Position numbers and translations under genes: made by a program
Shown: one piece after another, positions 1 to 4,448 of the stretch
Layout of the letters: each line of letters starts with the position of its first letter
Position numbering within the stretch: the first letter of the stretch is position 1
DNA from: an uncultured Dermatophilus sp.
GTDB taxonomy: Bacteria > Actinomycetota > Actinomycetes > Actinomycetales > Dermatophilaceae
Direction of reading: 5' to 3'
Length of the DNA: 7,001 nt
Assembly: GCA_945876925.1 (NCBI GenBank)
Contig: CAMCQD010000089.1
Coordinates: forward strand, 1 to 7,001
The notes under the pieces: model-generated
Told to the model about the DNA's origin: nothing
Database searches by the model: none
Seen by the model: only the letters and a program-made list of their open reading frames with translations

Positions 1-26
1 CGGGCAGCGTGCTCGTGGCCGGGCCG
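1..26. other. window edge, no gene visible
   Basis: These 26 nt lie downstream of the stop codon of the second Roadblock gene on the minus strand. No start codon with a ribosome binding site and no terminator hairpin with a U-tract can be seen here, so the minus-strand operon may continue beyond the window. Confidence 0.5.
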
Positions 27-563
27 CTACCGCAGCCCCTCGTCCTTGACGATGTCGGCGATCTTGCGGGCGCTGATCTTGGCCTCCATGAGCAGCTCCC
101 CGAGGGATACCTGCTTGGCCCAGACGCCGAGCAGCAGGTAGCCGAGATCCTCGTGCTCGATGGGGAACACCATGTACTGGGTGTCTCCGTTGCGCAGGGT
201 CACCTGGTCCAGCGGCCCGTTGGCGCTGTCGCCGCGGGTCTGCACGGCGATCTCCGAGCAGGCCGCCCGGGACACCGAGTACAGCGAGCTCGTCATCGCC
301 GCGAGGCGGCCGACCTGGTGCTCCTCCAGGCCGATAGCGCACAGGTTGTACCCGTCGGCGGTGCACACCATGGCACCGTCGAGCCCGTCGACCTGCTCGG
401 CGAGCGCGATGAGCACCGGCAGCGCCGCCTTACCCGTCGACTCGATCTGGGCGAGGATGTCGTAATCGGTCTCGTCGTCGTAGAGGTGCTCGACCTCTTC
501 GGGGGCCGTCGGCTGGGAGGGAGCCCGGTGCGCTCCTCCGGCGGCCGACCGCTGGGCGGTCAT
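27..563 (-). CDS. Roadblock/LC7-domain protein (longer paralogue, last gene of the five-gene operon)
   Basis: A 178-aa protein with a Roadblock/LC7 fold, the family that acts as regulatory partner (GAP or scaffold) of small Ras-like GTPases such as MglA. The domain covers roughly residues 46-160. A first helix (PVLIALAEQVDGLDGAMV) leads into the strand-turn CTADGYNL. A helix of small residues follows (RLAAMTSSLYSVSRAA), then paired strands (QVTLRNGDTQYMVFPI, GYLLLGVW) and a closing helix (ARKIADIVKDEG). The first ~42 residues are low-complexity followed by an acidic stretch (EEVEHLYDDETDYD), absent from the shorter paralogue at 2658-3023; it could contact a partner. The ATG follows the GTPase stop by 1 nt (TGAGATG), and its AAGGTGAG ribosome binding site lies inside the last GTPase codons, implying coupled translation. 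Family and fold are clear; the exact partner is inferred from adjacency. Confidence 0.9.
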   Translation of the reverse strand: MTAQRSAAGGAHRAPSQPTAPEEVEHLYDDETDYDILAQIESTGKAALPVLIALAEQVDGLDGAMVCTADGYNLCAIGLEEHQVGRLAAMTSSLYSVSRAACSEIAVQTRGDSANGPLDQVTLRNGDTQYMVFPIEHEDLGYLLLGVWAKQVSLGELLMEAKISARKIADIVKDEGLR

Positions 564-564
564 C

Positions 565-1131
565 TCAGCTCACCTTCTTGCTGGCGTCCTGGGCTAGCGC
601 GAGGCTGACCACGCTGATGACGGAGTCACGGTCGCGCGGGTCGCCCGCGGTGAGCCGGATGCGCGTGCTGAAGGCGTCTAGCACCTCGCGATAGGCCTCC
701 AGCGGAGGATGCTCGGTGTCCTGCTCGAGCCGGGTCACCGCCACGGTCAGCCGGGCCCATGTGCGCGGGCCGCCGAGCACCCCGATCCACTCGCGGGTCT
801 CGTCAAGGGCGTAGTGGTTCTGCCCGTACATCCACAGCACGATCGCCGAGGAGCGCACCCGCGCCTGGTCGCGGGTGGTCCGGAAGCGGGCCTGTCCCGG
901 GGTGCCGACCAGGGCGACCGTCCCGCCCGGGCTGTGCCATTCGCCGTAGTCCAGGCCGGCGGTGGTCATCCGCTTGGCCGCCCGCGTGCCGGGACGGGCC
1001 ATGGAACTGAGTACCTCGGTATTCACGACCGGCACATCGGACAGGGTCTGGACCGCGGTCGTCTTACCTACCCCGAAGGGGCCCACGAACGTGATCTCGC
1101 GCTTGATCGTGTGACCGATGACCGCTTTCAC
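565..1131 (-). CDS. Small Ras-like GTPase, COG2229 type, with degenerate G4 motif
   Basis: A 188-aa P-loop protein. G1/Walker A is GPFGVGKTT (residues 17-25), followed by a G2-like Thr pair (TT 56-57) and G3 as VGTPGQ (75-80). The GPFGxGKTT / xGTPGQ combination is typical of the COG2229 predicted GTPases found beside Roadblock proteins in bacteria; in that group the usual G3 Asp is commonly replaced, so Gly76 is not itself an anomaly. The base-recognition motif G4 (N/T-K-x-D) appears as TRLE at 133-136, after the strand LTVAV, so guanine specificity is uncertain. It has no signal peptide or membrane segment, so it should be cytosolic. The start is GTG and overlaps the upstream gene's stop by 4 nt (GTGA), with GAGGAGG 7 nt before it. 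Its partner is probably the Roadblock protein encoded immediately downstream. I am sure of the P-loop fold and less sure that it hydrolyses GTP. Confidence 0.88.
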   Translation of the reverse strand: MKAVIGHTIKREITFVGPFGVGKTTAVQTLSDVPVVNTEVLSSMARPGTRAAKRMTTAGLDYGEWHSPGGTVALVGTPGQARFRTTRDQARVRSSAIVLWMYGQNHYALDETREWIGVLGGPRTWARLTVAVTRLEQDTEHPPLEAYREVLDAFSTRIRLTAGDPRDRDSVISVVSLALAQDASKKVS

Positions 1132-1805
1132 CGCGGGCCCTCCTCGACGTGCGCCGCTGTGCCAGCCAGCCGCAGCGCATTGATCTCGTTATCCATGTGC
1201 ACGATCCTCGCATCGCGCTCGGCCAGGGCCGAGCGCAGCGCCTCGGCTTGCTGCTCGCACGCCAGCAGGTTGCGGTCGCTGCCGGCCTGAGCCTCCCGGG
1301 CCCGGGACAGCTCGTCATCCAGCCGGGCGATGCGCTCCTGACCGGCGGCGATGGCGTCGTCCAGGGTCCGCAGCGCCGCCGCCTCCAGGCGCCCGTATTC
1401 GATTCCGGCGCGTATCTCGTCTTGCCGGGCCCGCTCGGTGAGGGCCACGACCTGCTCGCGGGCCTCGGCCAGTTCCCGCTCGAGCTGGTGCACGTATTCC
1501 ACGTCGATCGCCGGGCCGCTGAGCACCGGGCCGCCCTGCGGGTGCGCACCGGCCGGGCTGAGCGCGGTCAGTACCGTGGTCTGCGCGTCGGGGCCCGCCC
1601 CGGCGTTCCCGGGGTCAGGGAGCGGTGCCGGAACGGCGGCCGCGGCCGGGCCGGCGGGGACACCAGCGCGTTTCCCGGCCCGGGCGGCGGGGGCGCCGCG
1701 TCCCCGGTCGCTGCGCGCGAACACGTACCCCACGAGCAATCCGAGCAGGGCGGCGACGACGAGCAGGAGCAGATTCTGCCCGAACGCAAATAGCCACCCG
1801 CTCAT
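1128..1805 (-). CDS. Membrane-anchored coiled-coil protein, function unknown
   Basis: A 225-aa protein I cannot assign to a named family. One strongly hydrophobic segment spans about residues 5-30 (rich in L, V, A and G), followed at once by basic residues (RSDRGRG). By the positive-inside rule this puts the C-terminal bulk in the cytosol. Residues ~36-98 are a Pro/Ala/Gly-rich, probably disordered linker. Residues ~103-214 are almost continuous charged helix with heptad character (HQLERELAEAREQVVAL, RIARLDDELSRAREAQ, ERDARIVHMDNEINALRLAG), so a coiled coil and oligomerisation are likely. The ATG has AGGAGG 8 nt upstream, lying in the last codons of the OmpA-like gene. The gap to that gene is 3 nt and the overlap with the GTPase gene is 4 nt. 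Position and topology suggest a scaffold tying the GTPase/Roadblock pair to the membrane; that role is inference. Confidence 0.78.
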   Translation of the reverse strand: MSGWLFAFGQNLLLLVVAALLGLLVGYVFARSDRGRGAPAARAGKRAGVPAGPAAAAVPAPLPDPGNAGAGPDAQTTVLTALSPAGAHPQGGPVLSGPAIDVEYVHQLERELAEAREQVVALTERARQDEIRAGIEYGRLEAAALRTLDDAIAAGQERIARLDDELSRAREAQAGSDRNLLACEQQAEALRSALAERDARIVHMDNEINALRLAGTAAHVEEGPR

Positions 1806-1808
1806 GAC

Positions 1809-2570
1809 TCATCCCTCCTGGAACACAGTGTCGACCCGCCGCAGCAGACTAGCGACTTCTGGATTCTCCACCTGACTCACTGTGGTCACGGCGGGGAACA
1901 CACGACTGGCGTCGACCCCGGCCCCGACGACGGCGTCTGCCACGGCGCGCGAGCGCTGGCTCGCCAGTTCCAGCGTCTTGTCGTCGGACAGCCCCTCATC
2001 GGTGGCCTGCCCGACGAGCTCGACGCGCACCCCCGGGTTGGCAAAGAGATAGGAAGCTATCTTGGTCACATTGCGCTTGGCATTGTCATCGAGCTGCGCC
2101 GACCCCCGGGCGAAGCGGACCGAGACCTTGGGAGCCGAGCCGGGGGAGCGGTTGACGCTGGTGCCAGCCGGGGAGCCGACGGTCCTGGCTGATCCCGTGG
2201 CCGGCTGCAAGCTGGAAGAAGCGAAATTGACCTGCGCCACGCCCCGGGTGCCTTCCAGTACCTTCTGGGCACGCTGGCGCTCCGAGGCAGTCAGGGGGGT
2301 GCTCACCACGATGTCCCGGCCGCTGACGGTGATCCCGCTGTCCGGCAGCCCGGCCACCCGTAAGCCGCGTTCGGCGCGTTCCCTGATGTCGTTCTCGGTA
2401 CTCGAAGCGGACCAGGCGGCACCGCCGAAGACCACGAGGGCTAGCGTGGCGGCCGCGCAGGGCAGCGCCCAGGCCGATGACATCGCCCTGGCCGGAGACT
2501 CCGCTGGCAGCCGCGCCCTCAGCCAGGCTGGCTTCTGCCCCTGCGGCGAAGGTCTCCCGATGTCGTCCAT
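1809..2570 (-). CDS. BON + OmpA-like domain envelope protein with N-terminal membrane anchor
   Basis: A 253-aa protein with a basic cytosolic N-terminus (residues 1-32), one transmembrane helix (~33-53), a BON-like domain (~59-118: helix NDIRERAERGL, then strands ITVSGRDIVVST and a helix SERQRAQKVLEG), a Ser/Pro/Gly linker, and an OmpA C-terminal-like domain (~148-250). The OmpA part shows VRFARGSAQLDD, a helix ending in NPGVRVELVGQATDEG, then LASQRSRAV. Asp191 and Arg206 keep the 15-residue spacing of the OmpA Asp/Arg pair that binds the diaminopimelate side chain of peptidoglycan. Anchor + BON + OmpA is the layout of mycobacterial ArfA/OmpATb. Expected location is the outer face of the membrane, touching the wall. 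I chose the ATG at 2568-2570 because GGGAGAGGG lies 6 nt before it; the in-frame ATG at 2589-2591 and GTG at 2607-2609 have no ribosome binding site. It is separated from the upstream Roadblock gene by 87 nt. Confidence 0.87.
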   Translation of the reverse strand: MDDIGRPSPQGQKPAWLRARLPAESPARAMSSAWALPCAAATLALVVFGGAAWSASSTENDIRERAERGLRVAGLPDSGITVSGRDIVVSTPLTASERQRAQKVLEGTRGVAQVNFASSSLQPATGSARTVGSPAGTSVNRSPGSAPKVSVRFARGSAQLDDNAKRNVTKIASYLFANPGVRVELVGQATDEGLSDDKTLELASQRSRAVADAVVGAGVDASRVFPAVTTVSQVENPEVASLLRRVDTVFQEG

Positions 2571-2615
2571 GTGTCGCCCTCTCCCGTTCATATGTCGAGT
2601 AAGCAGCACCCGGGA

Positions 2616-2647
2616 CCGGTGAGCCGGGGCCCGGTGAGCCCCGGGGC
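2616..2647. repeat. GC-rich intercistronic hairpin and short direct repeat
   Basis: The gap between the first Roadblock gene and the OmpA-like gene holds a perfect inverted repeat, CCGGGGC at 2624-2630 and GCCCCGG at 2638-2644, with a 7-nt loop. The loop sequence is part of a direct repeat (CCGGTGAGCC, starting near 2616 and 2631). The palindrome GCCCCGGGGC at 2638-2647 offers an alternative pairing. There is no T-tract on the minus strand, so it looks more like an mRNA processing, stability or attenuation element than a full terminator. Confidence 0.5.
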
Positions 2648-2657
2648 CGGAGCGGCG

Positions 2658-3023
2658 CTACCCGAGCACCGCTCCGATGCGGGCACTGGCAGCCCGCGCC
2701 TCGATCCGGGCCAGGCCGAGGTTGCTGTCGCGGGGGCCGGTGAGTACGAGCACGGCGTCCTTGCCCGCCGGGTATACCACCAGGTAGCCATCCCTGCCGC
2801 GGATGACCGTCTCGGCCAGCTCGCCGCGGGCCGAGCGCTCGCTGATGCGCTCGCCGAGCCCGATGGCGGTGGCCGCCATGGCGGCGATGCGCTCGGCCTC
2901 GTCGTCGTCCAAGTCGTGCGCGATCGCGAGGCCGTCCACCGAAGCCACCATGACGCAATGGAGCTCGGGTACCGACTGGCGCACGCTGGCGACGACGAGG
3001 GCGAGCTCTTCCTGGCGGCTCAT
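2658..3023 (-). CDS. Roadblock/LC7-domain protein (first gene of the operon)
   Basis: A 121-aa protein made up almost wholly of one Roadblock/LC7 domain, the usual length for actinobacterial family members such as CvnB. In order it has a first helix (EELALVVASVRQSVPEL), the strand-turn-strand VMVASVDGLAIAHDL, an Ala-rich helix with ERIAAMAATAIGLGERI, strands ETVIRGRDGYLVVYPAG and AVLVLTGPRDSNLG, and a closing helix (LARIEARAASARIG). Such proteins dimerise and regulate or scaffold small GTPases. The start is set by GGAG 6 nt before the ATG at 3021-3023. The ATG four codons upstream (3033-3035) and a GTG at 3210-3212 lack a ribosome binding site, and the GTG would lie upstream of the predicted transcription start. 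It heads an operon with an envelope protein, a coiled-coil protein, a GTPase and a second Roadblock protein, and is divergent from ndk. Confidence 0.9.
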   Translation of the reverse strand: MSRQEELALVVASVRQSVPELHCVMVASVDGLAIAHDLDDDEAERIAAMAATAIGLGERISERSARGELAETVIRGRDGYLVVYPAGKDAVLVLTGPRDSNLGLARIEARAASARIGAVLG

Positions 3024-3187
3024 TCTCAGCTCCATTCTGCGCGCGGACCCGGCGGACGCGTTGGTGTGGCGGGTGGTCACGATCACAGCCGGGCACCGAG
3101 CGCGCAGCGGCCCGCGATCACCCGGACTGTTGTGTGGCTCACGGCTGTCCCGAGCACATACCCCCTGGTCATGTACCAGTTCGCCAC

Positions 3188-3217
3188 AGCCTAGGCGGGG
3201 CGCCCCGACCACATCAA
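3188..3217 (-). promoter_or_regulatory. Candidate housekeeping-type promoter of the Roadblock/OmpA/GTPase operon
   Basis: Read on the minus strand, TTGATG (3217-3212) is followed by an 18-nt spacer and TAGGCT (3193-3188). This is close to the actinobacterial primary-sigma pattern TTGAC-N18-TAGRRT. Transcription would begin near 3181, giving a ~158-nt leader before the first Roadblock gene. It is the only place in the divergent region where a minus-strand TANNNT element has a good -35 at the right spacing. Confidence 0.45.
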
Positions 3218-3304
3218 CACACCTGTCCAGACCGGCCGTTCAGTCACCCGGAGGGGCTGGCGTGACCGGCCCGGAATGCACCCGTGGCGAACCCGTGATC
3301 TTCC

Positions 3305-3330
3305 CCGCGTCCGGCCCGGGCCGGACGCGG
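3305..3330. repeat. Perfect 26-bp palindrome upstream of ndk
   Basis: The arms CCGCGTCCGGCCC (3305-3317) and GGGCCGGACGCGG (3318-3330) are exact reverse complements with no spacer. The palindrome ends 40 nt before the ndk ATG, next to where a -35 element would sit. It could be an operator for a dimeric regulator, or an extended RNA hairpin. No T-rich tract follows on either strand, and no gene is expected to read into it, which argues against an ordinary terminator. Confidence 0.6.
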
Positions 3331-3358
3331 CGCCCCGCCCCCGGCTGCCGCCGCCGAT

Positions 3359-3364
3359 TAGGGT
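3359..3364 (+). promoter_or_regulatory. Candidate -10 element of ndk (possible leaderless start)
   Basis: TAGGGT matches the actinobacterial TANNNT -10 pattern and ends 6 nt before the ATG at 3371. Transcription would therefore start at or within a base or two of the start codon. No -35 hexamer is recognisable upstream. The AGGG inside the same element could instead act as a weak ribosome binding site 7 nt from the ATG, so the leaderless reading is not certain. Confidence 0.4.
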
Positions 3365-3370
3365 TACGTC

Positions 3371-3793
3371 ATGACGCAACGATCACTGGTCCTGGTCAAG
3401 CCCGACGCCTACGCCCGGGGACTCACCGGGGAGGTGCTGCGCCGGATCGAGGCCAAGGGATACAAGCTGGTCGCCCTCGAGATATGCACGGCGGCACCGG
3501 AACTGCTCGAAGCCCACTACGCCGAGCACGTCGGCAAGCCGTTCTACGGGCCGCTGGTCGAGTTCATGAGCTCGGGCCCGCTGGTCGCGGTGGCCATCGA
3601 GGGGGAGGGCTGCATCGCCGGGTTCCGGTCGCTGGCCGGCGCCACCGACCCGACCGCAGCCGCGCCCGGGTCCATCCGCGGCGACCTGGGCCGCGACTGG
3701 GGTGCCGGCATCCAGCAGAACGTCGTGCACGGCTCGGACTCGCCGGAGTCGGCGGCGCGCGAACTGGCGATCTGGTTCCCCGACCTGTCCTGA
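3371..3793 (+). CDS. ndk: Nucleoside diphosphate kinase
   Basis: A 140-aa cytosolic enzyme that transfers the gamma-phosphate of ATP to NDPs through a phosphohistidine, balancing NTP and dNTP pools. The N-terminal strand SLVLVKPDA carries the phosphate-contacting Lys10. GKPFYGPLVEFMSSGPLVA is the usual Kpn-loop/core region. SIRGDLG is present, and the active-site signature NVVHGSDSPESA places the catalytic His at residue 120. The segment between RGD and NVVHG (LGRDWGAGIQQ) is slightly longer than in many bacterial Ndks, which explains the 140-aa length. The ATG start gives the canonical N-terminus (MTQRSLVLVKPD). It is divergent from the Roadblock operon and 147 nt upstream of rpsO. Confidence 0.97.
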   Translation: MTQRSLVLVKPDAYARGLTGEVLRRIEAKGYKLVALEICTAAPELLEAHYAEHVGKPFYGPLVEFMSSGPLVAVAIEGEGCIAGFRSLAGATDPTAAAPGSIRGDLGRDWGAGIQQNVVHGSDSPESAARELAIWFPDLS

Positions 3794-3940
3794 TCTCCCG
3801 GCCCGCCTGCGCCTTGGATTAGGGCATGTGCCCGTGCCACTGCTACATTCAGCTATTGCCGTCAGGACGGCCGCGGATAGAGAGCGCCGGGCGGATCAGC
3901 CCCCGTGCACCGCGCAACGAGACGACCGAGGAGACGCCCA
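3794..3940 (+). promoter_or_regulatory. rpsO upstream region with candidate promoter and leader hairpin
   Basis: TACATT at 3844-3849 fits the TANNNT -10 pattern and is the best promoter element here. The sequence 17-18 nt upstream is not a good -35; TTGGAT at 3814-3819 is too far away. A near-palindrome GGGCA-TG-TGCCC (3822-3833) lies in the -35 area, and the octamer GATTAGGG (3817-3824) is shared with the ndk upstream region. In the predicted leader, GCCGTC/GACGGC (3858-3863 and 3866-3871) forms a tight hairpin. S15 represses its own mRNA through leader structures in several phyla, so this leader is a candidate for that control. No clear ndk terminator is seen. Confidence 0.35.
3928..3933 (+). 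promoter_or_regulatory. Ribosome binding site deciding the rpsO GTG start
   Basis: GAGGAG lies 7 nt before the GTG at 3941-3943. An in-frame GTG at 3905 has no such site and would add 12 residues not found in S15 proteins, so the 3941 start is preferred. Confidence 0.85.
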
Positions 3941-4210
3941 GTGCCGCTGGACACTGCCACTAAGGCCAGGATCATGGAAGAGTACGCCACGCACCCGGGC
4001 GACACCGGCTCGCCGGAGGTGCAGATCGCGCTGCTCACCCAGCGCATCAAGGATCTGACCGAGCACTCGCGCGAGCACGCGCACGACCATCACAGCCGTC
4101 GCGGCCTGCTCCTGCTGGTCGGCCGCCGCAAGCGGATGCTGCGCTACCTGGAGTCGGTTGACATCGAGCGATACCGCTCGCTTATCAAACGCCTGGGCCT
4201 GCGCCGCTAG
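3941..4210 (+). CDS. rpsO: 30S ribosomal protein S15
   Basis: An 89-aa protein, exactly the standard S15 length. S15 is a primary 16S rRNA binder of the central domain (helices 20-22) and helps form the platform and an intersubunit bridge. The sequence begins (M)PLDTATKARIMEEYA, carries the conserved DTGSPEVQIALLTQRI, then LTEH, the DHHSRRGLLLLVGRRKRMLRYL signature block and the C-terminal YRSLIKRLGLRR. Translation begins at GTG with a good ribosome binding site. It sits directly before pnp, the gene order conserved in most bacteria, and is separated from it by a strong hairpin and a structured leader. Confidence 0.98.
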   Translation: MPLDTATKARIMEEYATHPGDTGSPEVQIALLTQRIKDLTEHSREHAHDHHSRRGLLLLVGRRKRMLRYLESVDIERYRSLIKRLGLRR

Positions 4211-4217
4211 CTCACGA

Positions 4218-4259
4218 TGACAAGGGCGACTTTCACGACACGTGAAGTCGCCCTTGTCG
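4218..4259 (+). terminator. Strong stem-loop after rpsO (terminator and/or RNase III processing site)
   Basis: A 14-bp perfect stem (4219-4232 with 4245-4258) continues past one bulged T into 4 more base pairs and a 3-nt loop at 4238-4240; a T-G wobble extends the base. The stem core is GACAAGGGCGACTT pairing with AAGTCGCCCTTGTC. It starts 8 nt after the rpsO stop. No T-tract follows, which is common for actinobacterial terminators but also allows read-through. In E. coli and Streptomyces a hairpin at this location is cut by RNase III to generate the pnp message. Confidence 0.8.
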
Positions 4260-4448
4260 CGTACCGGTAATCGCGCAACGGGACGCGCGACCATTGATTC
4301 GCCGGGGCGGGCCGCGCAAGGCCCCCCGGCTGCACGGGCAGGGTGCCCGTGACCGGCGAGCCGCCCCGGCAATGATGGGGGGCTCGCCTGCGGGACACCG
4401 GCTGCACAACGACGATGCATCCGGTGACGATGAAGAAAAGGAGGGCCC
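4260..4448 (+). promoter_or_regulatory. Structured pnp leader with competing hairpins
   Basis: Several inverted repeats occupy this 189-nt stretch. (1) GCCGGGGCGG (4301-4310) pairs with CCGCCCCGGC (4361-4370). (2) Inside it, CACGGGCA/TGCCCGTG (4333-4340 and 4344-4351) makes an 8-bp hairpin with a 3-nt loop. (3) GGCGAGCC plus CCCC (4355-4362, 4364-4367) pairs with GGGG plus GGCTCGCC (4377-4388), 12 bp with one bulged G. It shares bases with structure 1, so the two cannot both form. (4) CACCGG..TGCA (4396-4406) pairs with TGCA..CCGGTG (4416-4426), ending 11 nt before the ribosome binding site. A 10-nt direct repeat CCGGCTGCAC occurs at 4326 and 4398. I find no convincing promoter here: TTGATT at 4294-4299 has no matching -10. 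Confidence 0.55.
4438..4444 (+). promoter_or_regulatory. Ribosome binding site of pnp
   Basis: AAGGAGG lies 4 nt before the pnp ATG at 4449-4451. It is a near-perfect anti-16S match with slightly short spacing. The hairpin at 4396-4426 ends just upstream, so leader folding could influence access to it. Confidence 0.8.

Larger units (their letters stand above)
3024..3370. other. 347-nt divergent intergenic region between the Roadblock operon and ndk
   Basis: No convincing coding frame is present. From left to right it holds the ~158-nt untranslated leader of the minus-strand operon, a small inverted repeat CTGGT/ACCAG (3165-3169 and 3175-3179) close to its likely transcription start, the operon promoter (3188-3217), an unstructured stretch, a perfect 26-bp palindrome (3305-3330), and the ndk -10-like element (3359-3364). 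Two CGATCAC copies (3080-3086, 3115-3121) are probably incidental. Confidence 0.7.

Noticed and set aside
1149..1793. 214-aa plus-strand open frame opposite the coiled-coil gene
   Set aside because: It is antisense to a gene with proper start, ribosome binding site and coupled neighbours. Its Gly/Ala/Arg composition is typical of a shadow frame.
2571..2609. Longer OmpA-like protein starting at GTG 2607-2609 or ATG 2589-2591
   Set aside because: Neither has a ribosome binding site; ATG 2568-2570 has GGGAGAGGG 6 nt upstream.
27..3023. Classical conservon (cvnA-D)
   Set aside because: No sensor kinase or DUF742 gene lies in the window, the GTPase is closer to the GPFGxGKTT/xGTPGQ group, and two envelope proteins are present instead.
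3080..3121. Two CGATCAC copies 35 nt apart as operator sites
   Set aside because: Only 7 nt long, same orientation, far downstream of the promoter, and no third copy; chance is a sufficient explanation.
3024..3212. 184-aa version of the first Roadblock protein starting at GTG 3212
   Set aside because: The extra 63 residues are unlike the family, the GTG has no ribosome binding site, and the best promoter would start transcription downstream of it.
3905..3940. Longer rpsO starting at GTG 3905
   Set aside because: It adds 12 Arg/Pro-rich residues outside the S15 family and lacks a ribosome binding site, whereas GTG 3941 has GAGGAG at 7 nt and gives the standard 89 aa.
4294..4299. TTGATT as -35 of an independent pnp promoter
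   Set aside because: No TANNNT element lies 16-19 nt downstream, and the region is GC-rich and part of the hairpin leader.
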